Source: Acidobacteriota bacterium (GTDB lineage Bacteria; Acidobacteriota; JAAYUB01; JAMOQF01). From it: a stretch of DNA of 18,200 nt. The notes beneath the pieces were generated by a model. It did not search any database. It was not told the DNA's origin and saw only the letters and a program-made list of their open reading frames with translations. The translations under genes were made by a program, and so were the position numbers. The DNA is taken from positions 1 to 18,200 of the forward strand of contig JALULU010000458.1 in the NCBI GenBank assembly GCA_027040585.1, read 5' to 3'. Positions 1-6,843 of the stretch are shown piece by piece; within the stretch, counting starts at the first letter, position 1; every line of letters starts with the position of its first letter.

Positions 1-369
1 ACGTTAAAGAAATTAAAAAAGAAAAAAGATAAAGAGAAAGAAAAAAATAAAAATAAAAATAATAAGAAAAACAAAAATAATCAAAAGAAAAAAGAAAACC
101 AGAAGAACAAAAACAATCAGAATAAAAAAAAAAACAAAAAGAATAGAAAGAACAATGAAAAGAAGAAGAAAAAGAATCAGAAAAAGGAAAACAAAAATAA
201 GAACAAAGAACAACAGAAGGCTAAAAGTAAGAATGAGAATTTAAAAAAGCAAAATAAGAAAATAAACAGTGAGATACTTGAAGGGCTAAAAGAGGATGAA
301 AAGAAAATGCTTTTAAAACTTCTACATCAAAAGTTTAAAAATGTAAAAAAGAGTAAAAGGGATTGGTAA
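1..369 (+). CDS. C-terminal part of a BatB/BatC-like aerotolerance protein (5' end outside window)
   Basis: Frame 1 is open from the left edge to TAA at 367-369, giving the last 122 residues of a longer protein. The first ~80 residues are almost only Lys and Asn with some Glu and Gln, a low-complexity charged stretch. The last ~35 residues return to normal composition: an amphipathic helix (ILEGLKEDEKKMLLKLL) and a basic tail ending in KRDW. A Lys/Asn/Gln-rich linker, a short helix of this kind and a terminal Asp-Trp are what I recall of BatC, or of the TPR part of BatB/BatC proteins. The next two genes are batD and batE, which is the order expected after batB/batC. The TPR and VWA domains that would prove the call lie outside the window. 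An 11-A run at 124-134 is slippage-prone. The coding frame is well supported; the name is inferred from context and the tail. Confidence 0.62.
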   Translation, partial: TLKKLKKKKDKEKEKNKNKNNKKNKNNQKKKENQKNKNNQNKKKNKKNRKNNEKKKKKNQKKENKNKNKEQQKAKSKNENLKKQNKKINSEILEGLKEDEKKMLLKLLHQKFKNVKKSKRDW

Positions 370-371
370 AA

Positions 372-2231
372 ATGAGAAAAAGAATTTTAATCATAGCAAT
401 TACAATTGGCTTTTTTTTGATATTTAATAATAATTTAATGGCGCTTAATAAAGTGTCTGCTTATGTGGACTCAAAGGTAATTGGTATTCAAGATTTTTTA
501 ACTCTTACCATAAAGGTTGAAGGAGAAAATAGCAGTTCAGCAGAGGTTAAAAATCTTGAAAATTTAGATAATTTTTCTATAATTTCTGGTCCAAATGTGT
601 CAACACAGGTCAGCATAATTAATGGAAGTTTTTCATCCAGTAAAACATTTACTTATCAACTTTCGCCAGAAAAGATTGGAACATTTAAAATAGGTCCATT
701 TACTGTTTATGTAAATGGAAAGACCTATACAATTTCAGGTATAACTATAAAAGTTGTAAAGGGAAAGTTAAAGAAACAAACACAAACTCAGTCGCCCTTT
801 AGTTTTTTTGATAATTTTGATAATTTCGATAACTTTGGTAATGAATTTCCTTTTGGCGGGAGAAGAAGGAGAAAAATTGATCTTTCTAATGATATCTTTT
901 TAAAAATGGAAGTGGATAAAAAAAGTGTTTATGTTGGTGAGCCCCTTGTCGCAAGCCTTGTGCTCTATTTTAGAGAGCCAATTGCATCAGCGAATTTTTT
1001 AAAAACAGGTTCAATGGATGGTTTCTGGATATATGAACCTCCTGCTCCTAAAAAACCTGAGCAGGAGAATGTCTACTTAAATGGAAGGACTTTTGTAAGA
1101 TACGTAATAAAAAAGTGGGTGTTAATACCTACAAAAAGTGGAACGCTTAACATAAACCCATGGATTATGTCCCTTGTTGTAAGGGTGAATGACTCATTTT
1201 TTGATTTTGGAAGAGATATAACAGTAAAGAGGAAAAGTAATCCTGTTAACATCAATGTTTTAAACACACCTAAAGAAGGAATGCCTCAAAATTTTTCAGG
1301 ACTTGTGGGAGATCTCAAACTAACTGCACAGATTAAGAAAAAAAATTTAAAAGTAGGGGATGCAACGACCCTTAAAATTGTCATATCTGGAAGTGGAAAT
1401 TTATATACCTTTTCTGGAATAAACTTAGAGAGTCCAGATGGACTTAGAGTTTACAGTCCAAAGGTGAATACGGTTCAAAAATTGATTAATGGTAAATATT
1501 TCGTAGAAAAGACATTTGAATACATAATTATTCCAGAGAGAGAAGGGAAGTTTAAAATAGGTGGCGTTAAAATTCCATTTTTTAATTATTTAACAAAAGA
1601 TTATGAGTATTTGAAAATTCCTGAATTTACGATTAATGTAAGTAAGGGCAATGGCAATTTTCCACTAAATGTTGGTAGTGGTATATTTCAGCAGTCTCCA
1701 AGACTTTTAAGTAAAGATATAAATTTTATAAAGATGAATTTTAAACTTAAGGATGACTCGAAATTTTTATGTGATTTATTTATTTTCTGGTTAATTTTAA
1801 TTTTGATTTTATTGATTAATTCAGGAGCTATTGCTTTTACTATGAGAAGAGAAAAGTTAATTTCAAATATCTCTGAATATAAGAAAAGCGTGGCTTTTAA
1901 GAACTTTCAAAAAGAGATGAAAAAATGTGAGAAAATTAAAGAAAAATCAGAAAAAATCAATTGCTACTATAACTCTATAAATTCATATCTTAAGGATAAA
2001 TTTACACTTTCTGCAATTGAAATTTCAAGAAACAATTTGAGAAAAATGCTTATTGAAAGAGGAATTAATGAAGAAACTGTTGAAAAATTAATTTCTATAT
2101 TAAATATGTGTGAAGCGGCTAAATTTGTAAAAAGTGAATTGGATAAGATTGACGTTGCAAAATCATTTATGGAAACGAAGCAGTTAATAAATGATCTGGA
2201 AAAGGAGGTAATTGAAGTTGAAAACAAATAA
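372..2231 (+). CDS. batD: BatD family protein (aerotolerance operon)
   Basis: A 619-residue exported, membrane-anchored protein, within the size range of BatD. A basic start and hydrophobic segment (residues ~4-22) form a signal peptide. They are followed by the typical BatD opening (VSAYVDSKVIGIQDFLTLTIKVEG) and repeated beta-sandwich modules, with segments such as YVGEPLVASLVLYFREPI and LKVGDATTLKIVISGSGN. Residues ~464-488 are a membrane segment, leaving ~130 mostly helical, charged residues on the cytoplasmic side. Between the first two modules lies a flexible Phe/Asp/Asn stretch with three DNF units (bases 810-836) and then GGRRRRK. I prefer ATG at 372, 2 nt after the upstream stop, over an in-frame TTG at 363, because AAAGG at 356-360 is far too close to 363. 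Bat proteins were linked to oxygen tolerance in Bacteroides; their molecular action is unclear. Very probably co-transcribed with the genes on either side. Confidence 0.88.
   Translation: MRKRILIIAITIGFFLIFNNNLMALNKVSAYVDSKVIGIQDFLTLTIKVEGENSSSAEVKNLENLDNFSIISGPNVSTQVSIINGSFSSSKTFTYQLSPEKIGTFKIGPFTVYVNGKTYTISGITIKVVKGKLKKQTQTQSPFSFFDNFDNFDNFGNEFPFGGRRRRKIDLSNDIFLKMEVDKKSVYVGEPLVASLVLYFREPIASANFLKTGSMDGFWIYEPPAPKKPEQENVYLNGRTFVRYVIKKWVLIPTKSGTLNINPWIMSLVVRVNDSFFDFGRDITVKRKSNPVNINVLNTPKEGMPQNFSGLVGDLKLTAQIKKKNLKVGDATTLKIVISGSGNLYTFSGINLESPDGLRVYSPKVNTVQKLINGKYFVEKTFEYIIIPEREGKFKIGGVKIPFFNYLTKDYEYLKIPEFTINVSKGNGNFPLNVGSGIFQQSPRLLSKDINFIKMNFKLKDDSKFLCDLFIFWLILILILLINSGAIAFTMRREKLISNISEYKKSVAFKNFQKEMKKCEKIKEKSEKINCYYNSINSYLKDKFTLSAIEISRNNLRKMLIERGINEETVEKLISILNMCEAAKFVKSELDKIDVAKSFMETKQLINDLEKEVIEVENK
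2204..2208 (+). promoter_or_regulatory. Shine-Dalgarno site that decides the batE start
   Basis: GGAGG lies inside the 3' end of batD. It is 9 nt from a TTG at 2218 but only 3 nt from the in-frame TTG at 2212, so 2218 is the better start. There is no ATG near this position. Confidence 0.6.
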
Positions 2232-2985
2232 GTTTTTATTGATATTTATTATATTTTTATTTTCATTTTCTCTTATTTTTTCAAATGGTAAATTAAACAG
2301 AGCAAACAATTTATATTCTAAAGGGAAATATAAAGAAGCACTGAATTTATATTTAAAAGTTGCCAATAACAAAAAATTACACAATGCATATTTATATTAC
2401 AATATTGGCAATTGTTATTTCAGGATGGGAAAACTGCCAGAGGCAATTTTATATTATGAAAGGGCACATCTCCTTAAGCCAGATGACAATGAGATTAGTT
2501 TCAATCTAAATTATGCAAGATCTTTTTTAAAGGATAAATTTAACGTTAAGGTTGAAAATCCACTTGAACTTATTTCCTACAAAGTGTTACACATTTTTTC
2601 AATAAATTTTCTCTCATACATTTTCTTGATTTTATTTTTTCTCTTAAATTTTTTTTTTTTTTTCTATTTTAAAAATAGAAAAAGGGAAAAGAGAAGAAAG
2701 TATCTCTATATTTTTGTCTCACTTTTTATAATTACAATAATATTTGCTTCAATGTTAGTAATTCGGGTTGAGACCTTTAAAAATTTTAATTATGGTATCG
2801 TTATGAAAAACAACTCAGAGGTATTTAGTGGGCCAGGAAAGAATTTTACACATCTATTTACGTTAAATGGTGGCACTAAAGTTAAAATTATTGAAAAAAA
2901 GGATAATTTCTACCACATAAAGGCAGGAAAAGGATTTGAGGGTTGGGTGAATTTAAATAATGTAAATAAAATTAAGAATTTTTAA
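2218..2985 (+). CDS. batE: BatE-like TPR and SH3b membrane protein
   Basis: A 255-residue protein with the BatE architecture. It has an N-terminal signal or anchor segment (residues ~5-20), then two tetratricopeptide repeats (~25-95; ANNLYSKGKYKEALNLYLK, then YYNIGNCYFRMGKLPEAILYYERA with the usual LKPDD end). Two membrane helices follow (~132-152 and ~162-182), separated by a strongly basic loop, and a C-terminal bacterial SH3 domain (~190-250; SEVFSGPGKNFTHLFTLNGGTKVKIIEKKDNFYHIKAGKGFEGWV). The TTG start lies inside batD, giving a 14-nt overlap and likely translational coupling. The first membrane helix is encoded partly by a run of 15 T (2649-2663) that reads as consecutive Phe codons; a one-base slip there would remove the second helix and the SH3 domain. 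As seen here the frame is intact. It probably works in the envelope with BatD and the BatB/C protein. Confidence 0.85.
   Translation: MKTNKFLLIFIIFLFSFSLIFSNGKLNRANNLYSKGKYKEALNLYLKVANNKKLHNAYLYYNIGNCYFRMGKLPEAILYYERAHLLKPDDNEISFNLNYARSFLKDKFNVKVENPLELISYKVLHIFSINFLSYIFLILFFLLNFFFFFYFKNRKREKRRKYLYIFVSLFIITIIFASMLVIRVETFKNFNYGIVMKNNSEVFSGPGKNFTHLFTLNGGTKVKIIEKKDNFYHIKAGKGFEGWVNLNNVNKIKNF
2649..2663 (+). repeat. 15-T homopolymer inside batE
   Basis: Fifteen consecutive T within the coding region, encoding Phe residues of the first membrane helix. It is the longest single-base run I noticed in the window. Such tracts are prone to polymerase slippage and to assembly error. Confidence 0.95.
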
Positions 2986-2986
2986 A

Positions 2987-3706
2987 ATGTTCTATATTGG
3001 TACTTCTGGATTTTACTACAATCACTGGATTGGAAAATTTTATCCAGAGGATATTAAAAAGAGGGATTTCTTTGACTTTTATGTGAAAAAATTTAATTCT
3101 GTTGAGTTAAATTCTACCTTTTACAGACTCCCAAATGAAAAAACCATTTTAAGCTGGGAAAGAAGAAGTGGTAAAGATTTTAAATTTTCAATAAAGATGT
3201 GGAGGAAGATAACCCATTATAGGAAATTAAAGGGAATTGAGGAGGATATAAATCTGTTTATTGAGAGAGTAAAACCCTTAGGTAAAAAGCTCGGTGTGGT
3301 TTTAATCCAGCTTCCTCCATCGATTCATAAGGATCTGGAACTCCTTGAGGATTTTTTACAAAAATTACCCAAAAATTTTAGGTATGCCATTGAATTTAGA
3401 CATAAGTCGTGGTTTAGTGAGGATGTTGAAAACATTCTTAAAAGGTATAACATATCCTTTTGCTCAGTTAGCATGCCAGAGCTTCCCGATGATATTTTTG
3501 TAACTTCAGATTTCATTTACTACAGATTTCACGGGAAAAAAACGCTTTACAATTACAATTACAGTGAAGAGGAATTGAGGGAATTTGTAGATAAATTAAA
3601 ACTACATTTACACAAAGTTAAGGACACTTACATTTTCTTTAATAACGACTTTAACTGCTATGCACCTTTTAATGCAGATTTACTTAAAGAGTTGTTTTTA
3701 GAATAA
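2987..3706 (+). CDS. DUF72 (YecE-like) protein
   Basis: A 239-residue protein recognisable as DUF72 from the opening FYIGTSGFYYNHWIGKFYP, the following FNSVELNSTFYRLPN, then FKFSIKMWRKITHYRKL, a VVLIQLPPS strand, a YAIEFRHKSW segment and the late YYRFHGK. The length is usual for the family. DUF72 members adopt a TIM-barrel-like fold, but no biochemical function is established, so none is assigned. There is no signal peptide, so it should be cytoplasmic. The ATG begins 1 nt after the batE stop, so the gene is probably expressed with the bat operon although its product is soluble and it is not a known bat component. The next gene starts after a 63-nt gap, so this is probably the last gene of the transcript. 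Confidence 0.87.
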   Translation: MFYIGTSGFYYNHWIGKFYPEDIKKRDFFDFYVKKFNSVELNSTFYRLPNEKTILSWERRSGKDFKFSIKMWRKITHYRKLKGIEEDINLFIERVKPLGKKLGVVLIQLPPSIHKDLELLEDFLQKLPKNFRYAIEFRHKSWFSEDVENILKRYNISFCSVSMPELPDDIFVTSDFIYYRFHGKKTLYNYNYSEEELREFVDKLKLHLHKVKDTYIFFNNDFNCYAPFNADLLKELFLE

Positions 3707-3739
3707 TTTCCTTTATATTTTTATTCATCTAATTTAAAA

Positions 3740-3745
3740 TATAAT
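3740..3745 (+). promoter_or_regulatory. Candidate -10 element for the M48 protease gene
   Basis: A perfect TATAAT in the 63-nt gap after the DUF72 gene, with a transcription start expected near 3752 and a leader of about 18 nt. No convincing -35 hexamer is visible 17 nt upstream (only T-rich sequence), so in this AT-rich DNA the call is tentative. Confidence 0.35.
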
Positions 3746-3758
3746 ATTAAATCATTAC

Positions 3759-3764
3759 AGGTGA
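3759..3764 (+). promoter_or_regulatory. Shine-Dalgarno site that decides the M48 start
   Basis: AGGTGA lies 5 nt before ATG 3770. An upstream in-frame GTG at 3761 is part of this site, so it is very unlikely to be the start. Confidence 0.6.
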
Positions 3765-3769
3765 TATTT

Positions 3770-5068
3770 ATGCAAAATTTTAAGAAAAAAGTACTAAAAG
3801 TACTATATGTTTTCTTCATTTTTTCTCTCACTTTATCACTTTATTCAAAGGACTATTCAAAAATTGGGGGGCTCAATTTCTTTTCCACAAAATCTGAGGT
3901 TGCCCTTGGTAAAAAATACAATGCTGAACTTCAACAGAAACTCCCAATAATACACAATAGGGAAATTAGCGAATACATAAATATGCTTGGGAATAAACTT
4001 GTGGAGCACTGCAAGAGAAGAGACATTACCTACCATTTTTATGTTGTAAATACCAGCGATGTAAATGCCTTTGCTGTCCCAGGTGGTTTTATCTATGTTT
4101 ACAGAGGATTGATTGAAATGTGTCAGAACGAGGGAGAACTTGCAGGGGTTTTAGGCCATGAGATTGGACACGTGGTTGCAAGGCACTCAATGAAACAACT
4201 ATCAAAAAAGTTGCTGATTGGAGGAATATTATCAGGTGTTACACTTGCAATAAGCAGAAAAAGCAGAAAGTGGGCAGAAATAACCTCACTTGCAGGTGGT
4301 GTAGGATTTTTTCTAACAGAACTTAAATATAGTAGAGATGATGAAAGACAGGCTGATTATCTTGGAATTCAAGAAATGTATGATGCTGGATATGATCCCC
4401 ATTGTATGGTAACTTTCTTTGACAAGATGGAAAAACTATCTAAAAAGAGCAAAACAGGTGGATATCCCTCTTTTTTAAGAACACATCCACTTACAAAGGA
4501 GAGAATAAGGAATGCTGAAAAAGAGATTGAAAAACTTGATTATTCAGGTAATGGCATAAAAAATAGTGTAAGTTTTAATTATTTTAAAGATGAGTTTAGA
4601 TATTTACCAAAACCACAAAAAAATGTTTTAAGACGAATTTCTAATAAAAATGGTTTTAGTAGCGGTAATAGAAGTTATTCGGGATCCTCAAATTCGAGAA
4701 ATTATTCAACAACTAAAGTTATAACGATTCCCGGAAATACAGTGTGGAAAAATACAGGAATTTATTTAAGCAAAGGTGATGTAGTTGAAATAAGGGCAGG
4801 GGGAAGAGTTTATTGGAAAAAGAGAAGTAATGAAAATTGTGGCCCAGATGGTGCTCCTGGGACAAAGGGTGGATTTTTCAAACCTATTAGTTCACTTCTC
4901 ACAGGTTGTTTAATTGGTAAAATTGGGAACAGTGGCTATTTTAAAATAGGAAGTTATAGAAAGTTTATGTCTAAAGTTAATGGCTATCTTTTCCTTGGAA
5001 TAAATGACGATAATAATTTTGATAATAGGGGTAAATTTTTCGTAAAAATAAGAGTTAATGGAAGATAA
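3770..5068 (+). CDS. Exported M48 metalloprotease with C-terminal LecA-like lectin domain
   Basis: A 432-residue protein. Residues 1-26 are a signal peptide (KKK, hydrophobic core, then LYS-KD) without a lipobox. Residues ~30-265 form an M48 peptidase of the periplasmic BepA/LoiP type: NAFAVPGGFIYVYRGLI, the zinc motif HEIGH (H130, E131, H134), the third ligand E192 in SRDDERQADYLG, and THPLTKERI. A Ser/Asn-rich linker (~290-313) leads to a beta-sandwich (~315-430) resembling the galactose-binding lectin LecA (PA-IL): ITIPGNTVW, KGDVVEIRAGGRVYW, CGPDGAPG, CLIGKIGNSG, and GINDDNNFDNRGKFFV, where LecA has its calcium and sugar site. It probably degrades or quality-controls envelope proteins, with the C-terminal domain possibly binding glycans. 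The protease call is firm; the lectin call rests on pattern recognition and sugar binding is inferred. The gene overlaps the archease gene by 11 nt. Confidence 0.88.
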   Translation: MQNFKKKVLKVLYVFFIFSLTLSLYSKDYSKIGGLNFFSTKSEVALGKKYNAELQQKLPIIHNREISEYINMLGNKLVEHCKRRDITYHFYVVNTSDVNAFAVPGGFIYVYRGLIEMCQNEGELAGVLGHEIGHVVARHSMKQLSKKLLIGGILSGVTLAISRKSRKWAEITSLAGGVGFFLTELKYSRDDERQADYLGIQEMYDAGYDPHCMVTFFDKMEKLSKKSKTGGYPSFLRTHPLTKERIRNAEKEIEKLDYSGNGIKNSVSFNYFKDEFRYLPKPQKNVLRRISNKNGFSSGNRSYSGSSNSRNYSTTKVITIPGNTVWKNTGIYLSKGDVVEIRAGGRVYWKKRSNENCGPDGAPGTKGGFFKPISSLLTGCLIGKIGNSGYFKIGSYRKFMSKVNGYLFLGINDDNNFDNRGKFFVKIRVNGR

Positions 5069-5480
5069 AAATTTTGAAATAATATACCACACGGCTGATG
5101 TTGGTGTTAAAGTTTGGGGAAAGACTTTAAAGGGGGTTTTTAAAAATAGTGCAAAATCACTACTTACCTTAATATCAGATGTCAAAAAAGTAGAGCCATC
5201 AATAAAAGTTAAGGGAAGGGTTGAAGGGGATGATATTGAAGAATTGCTCGTAAATTTTTTGAATGAGATAATTTTTATTCACGAAATGGAGAATATGGTT
5301 TTTAGTGATGTTGAAATAACATCTTTCAATAAGAAAAAAGTTAATTTTACCCTTTTTGGAGAAAAATATAATCCTGAAAAGCATTCCATAAACTTTGGTG
5401 TTAAAGCATGTACTTATTATGGTCTTAAGATAAACAAAAAAGATTCTATTTTTGAAACAAGAATAATTTTTGATACGTAA
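5058..5480 (+). CDS. Archease family protein
   Basis: A 140-residue archease of normal length. The signature parts are YHTADVGVKVWGKTLKGVFKNSAKSL at the N-terminus, DDIEELLVNFLNEIIFI in the middle, and the end VKACTYYGLKI...FETRIIFDT. The Asp of HTADVG and the Asp near the C-terminus are the acidic metal-binding positions of the family. Archease activates the RNA ligase RtcB by promoting its guanylylation. RtcB is not encoded in the window, so the partner must lie elsewhere or the protein has another client. The ATG lies inside the 3' end of the M48 gene in another frame (11-nt overlap), which suggests translational coupling. I see no strong Shine-Dalgarno sequence, which fits dependence on the upstream gene. 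A functional link to the protease is not evident. Confidence 0.9.
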   Translation: MEDKNFEIIYHTADVGVKVWGKTLKGVFKNSAKSLLTLISDVKKVEPSIKVKGRVEGDDIEELLVNFLNEIIFIHEMENMVFSDVEITSFNKKKVNFTLFGEKYNPEKHSINFGVKACTYYGLKINKKDSIFETRIIFDT

Positions 5481-5510
5481 TAATTTTATTACTTATGAAA
5501 AAAGTTTTTC
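5477..5510. repeat. Two short adjacent palindromes upstream of glgC
   Basis: GTAATAA-tt-TTATTAC spans 5477-5492 (7-bp perfect arms, overlapping the archease stop). GAAAAA-ag-TTTTTC spans 5497-5510 (6-bp perfect arms). The second ends just before the extended -10 of glgC. They could be operator half-sites, but short AT-only palindromes arise often in DNA of this composition. Neither is followed by a T-run that would make a terminator. Confidence 0.35.
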
Positions 5511-5519
5511 TGATATAAT
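5511..5519 (+). promoter_or_regulatory. Extended -10 promoter of glgC
   Basis: TGATATAAT is a TGn extended -10 joined to a perfect TATAAT hexamer. It is the best promoter-like element in the 76-nt gap, with a transcription start expected near 5526 and a leader of about 30 nt. No good -35 is seen, which extended -10 promoters can tolerate. Confidence 0.55.
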
Positions 5520-5556
5520 TTCAGTTTATATTTGAAAATATTAAATTGGGTTTTTT

Positions 5557-6828
5557 ATGAGAAATGTTGTTGCAGTTATACTTGGAGGAGGGCAGGGTAC
5601 AAGATTATTTCCCCTTACAAAGCTTAGATCGAAACCAGCAGTTCCACTTGCTGGAAAATATAGACTTATAGACATTCCAATAAGTAACTGTATAAATTCT
5701 GAAATTAGAAAGATTTTTGTCCTTACTCAGTTTAACTCTGAATCATTAAACAGGCATATTAGTGAAACCTATAGATTTGATATGTTCAGTGAAGGATTTG
5801 TAGATGTATTAGCAGCGGAACAGACAATTGAGTGCAGGGATTGGTTTCAGGGGACAGCTGATGCAGTAAGGAGGACGCTTCATCATTTTGTATCAAAAAA
5901 TATTGATTACATACTTATTTTATCCGGCGATCACCTTTATAAAATGGATTATAGAAAATTTATTAACTACCATATAGAAAAAAATGCAGATATAACTATT
6001 GGTACAATCCCGGTTGTTGAGGATGAGGCAGGTGGATTTGGTATTATGGAAATAGATAATAATTTCAGGATAAAAAGCTTTCATGAAAAGCCAAAGGGTG
6101 AACTTTTAAAATCCTTAAAATTTGATCTTTCTAAATTTATAAATGAAAAAAATTCCAATAAAGAATTTTTAGCCTCAATGGGTATTTACGTCTTTAACAA
6201 AGAGACTCTTGCTGAACTACTTAAAAACTACAATTTTATGGATTTTGGAAAAGAAGTAATACCCTTTGCAATTAGAAATAAAAGAGTTTTTTCGTTTCTA
6301 TTTGATGGTTATTGGTCAGATATTGGTACAATTAAGTCTTTCTTTGAAGCTAATTTAAAGTTGACAGACGCAAGACCAGTTGTTGATTTATACAATGCAG
6401 ATACTCCCATTTATACACATGCAAGGTTTTTACCTTCTTCAAAAGTAGTTAGCTGTAAAATTAATAATTCAATTGTTTCAGAAGGATGTATTTTAAATGG
6501 TGCAAAGATAGTTCGTTCAATAATTGGAATAAGGGCTAAAATTGGCAGAGGGAGTGAGATTATCAATTCAATAGTTATGGGTGCCGATTATTATGAAAAT
6601 GTTGCAGAGTTAAATCACAACAGATTTGAGGGTATCCCAGACGTTGGTATAGGAAACAATTGTGTTATTCAAAATGCAATAATTGATAAAAATGTAAGAA
6701 TTGGTGATAATGTTACCATAACCAATTATAAAAAAATAAAAAATCTGGACAAAGATTTTTTGTATATAAGAGATGGAATAGTTGTAATTCCAAAAAACTC
6801 TATTATTCCAAATAATTTTGTAATATAA
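5557..6828 (+). CDS. glgC: Glucose-1-phosphate adenylyltransferase (ADP-glucose pyrophosphorylase)
   Basis: A 423-residue enzyme making ADP-glucose from glucose-1-phosphate and ATP, the committed step of bacterial glycogen synthesis. The nucleotidyltransferase domain shows GGGQGTRLFPLT (residues ~10-21), KPAVPLAGKYRLIDIPISNC, the conserved WFQGTADAVRR, the metal and substrate loop SGDHLYKMDY, the sugar-phosphate site FHEKPKGE, and GYWSDIGTIKSF. From ~290 on comes the left-handed beta-helix, with SIVSEGCILNG, SIIGIRAKIG and VMGADYYE. The PLAGKYRLIDIPISNCINS and ADYYE segments look more like the cyanobacterial/plant group than the enterobacterial one; that is an impression, not an alignment. 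It has its own promoter. No other glycogen gene (glgA, glgB, glgP) is present. The Shine-Dalgarno is weak (only GGG before a T-run). Confidence 0.95.
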   Translation: MRNVVAVILGGGQGTRLFPLTKLRSKPAVPLAGKYRLIDIPISNCINSEIRKIFVLTQFNSESLNRHISETYRFDMFSEGFVDVLAAEQTIECRDWFQGTADAVRRTLHHFVSKNIDYILILSGDHLYKMDYRKFINYHIEKNADITIGTIPVVEDEAGGFGIMEIDNNFRIKSFHEKPKGELLKSLKFDLSKFINEKNSNKEFLASMGIYVFNKETLAELLKNYNFMDFGKEVIPFAIRNKRVFSFLFDGYWSDIGTIKSFFEANLKLTDARPVVDLYNADTPIYTHARFLPSSKVVSCKINNSIVSEGCILNGAKIVRSIIGIRAKIGRGSEIINSIVMGADYYENVAELNHNRFEGIPDVGIGNNCVIQNAIIDKNVRIGDNVTITNYKKIKNLDKDFLYIRDGIVVIPKNSIIPNNFVI

Positions 6829-6833
6829 ACTTT

Positions 6834-6838
6834 GGAGG
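6834..6838 (+). promoter_or_regulatory. Shine-Dalgarno site that decides the TlpA-like start
   Basis: GGAGG lies 5 nt before ATG 6844. The in-frame TTG at 6832 overlaps this site and is therefore not the likely start. Confidence 0.6.
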
Positions 6839-6843
6839 TTTTT

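Noticed and set aside
13..213. Minus-strand open frame rich in Phe, Leu and Ile
   Set aside because: It is the complement of the Lys/Asn-rich tail on the plus strand; AAA/AAT codons read backwards as TTT/ATT and mimic a membrane protein. No Shine-Dalgarno or promoter.
810..836. Three 9-bp DNF repeats in batD as a possible tandem-repeat element
   Set aside because: Only three imperfect units, and Phe/Asp-rich linkers at this point are a normal feature of BatD proteins.
2664..2678. Short inverted repeat CTATTTT/AAAATAG after the T-run as a terminator
   Set aside because: The T-run precedes rather than follows the hairpin on the plus strand, the minus strand has A after it, and the site is inside an intact gene.
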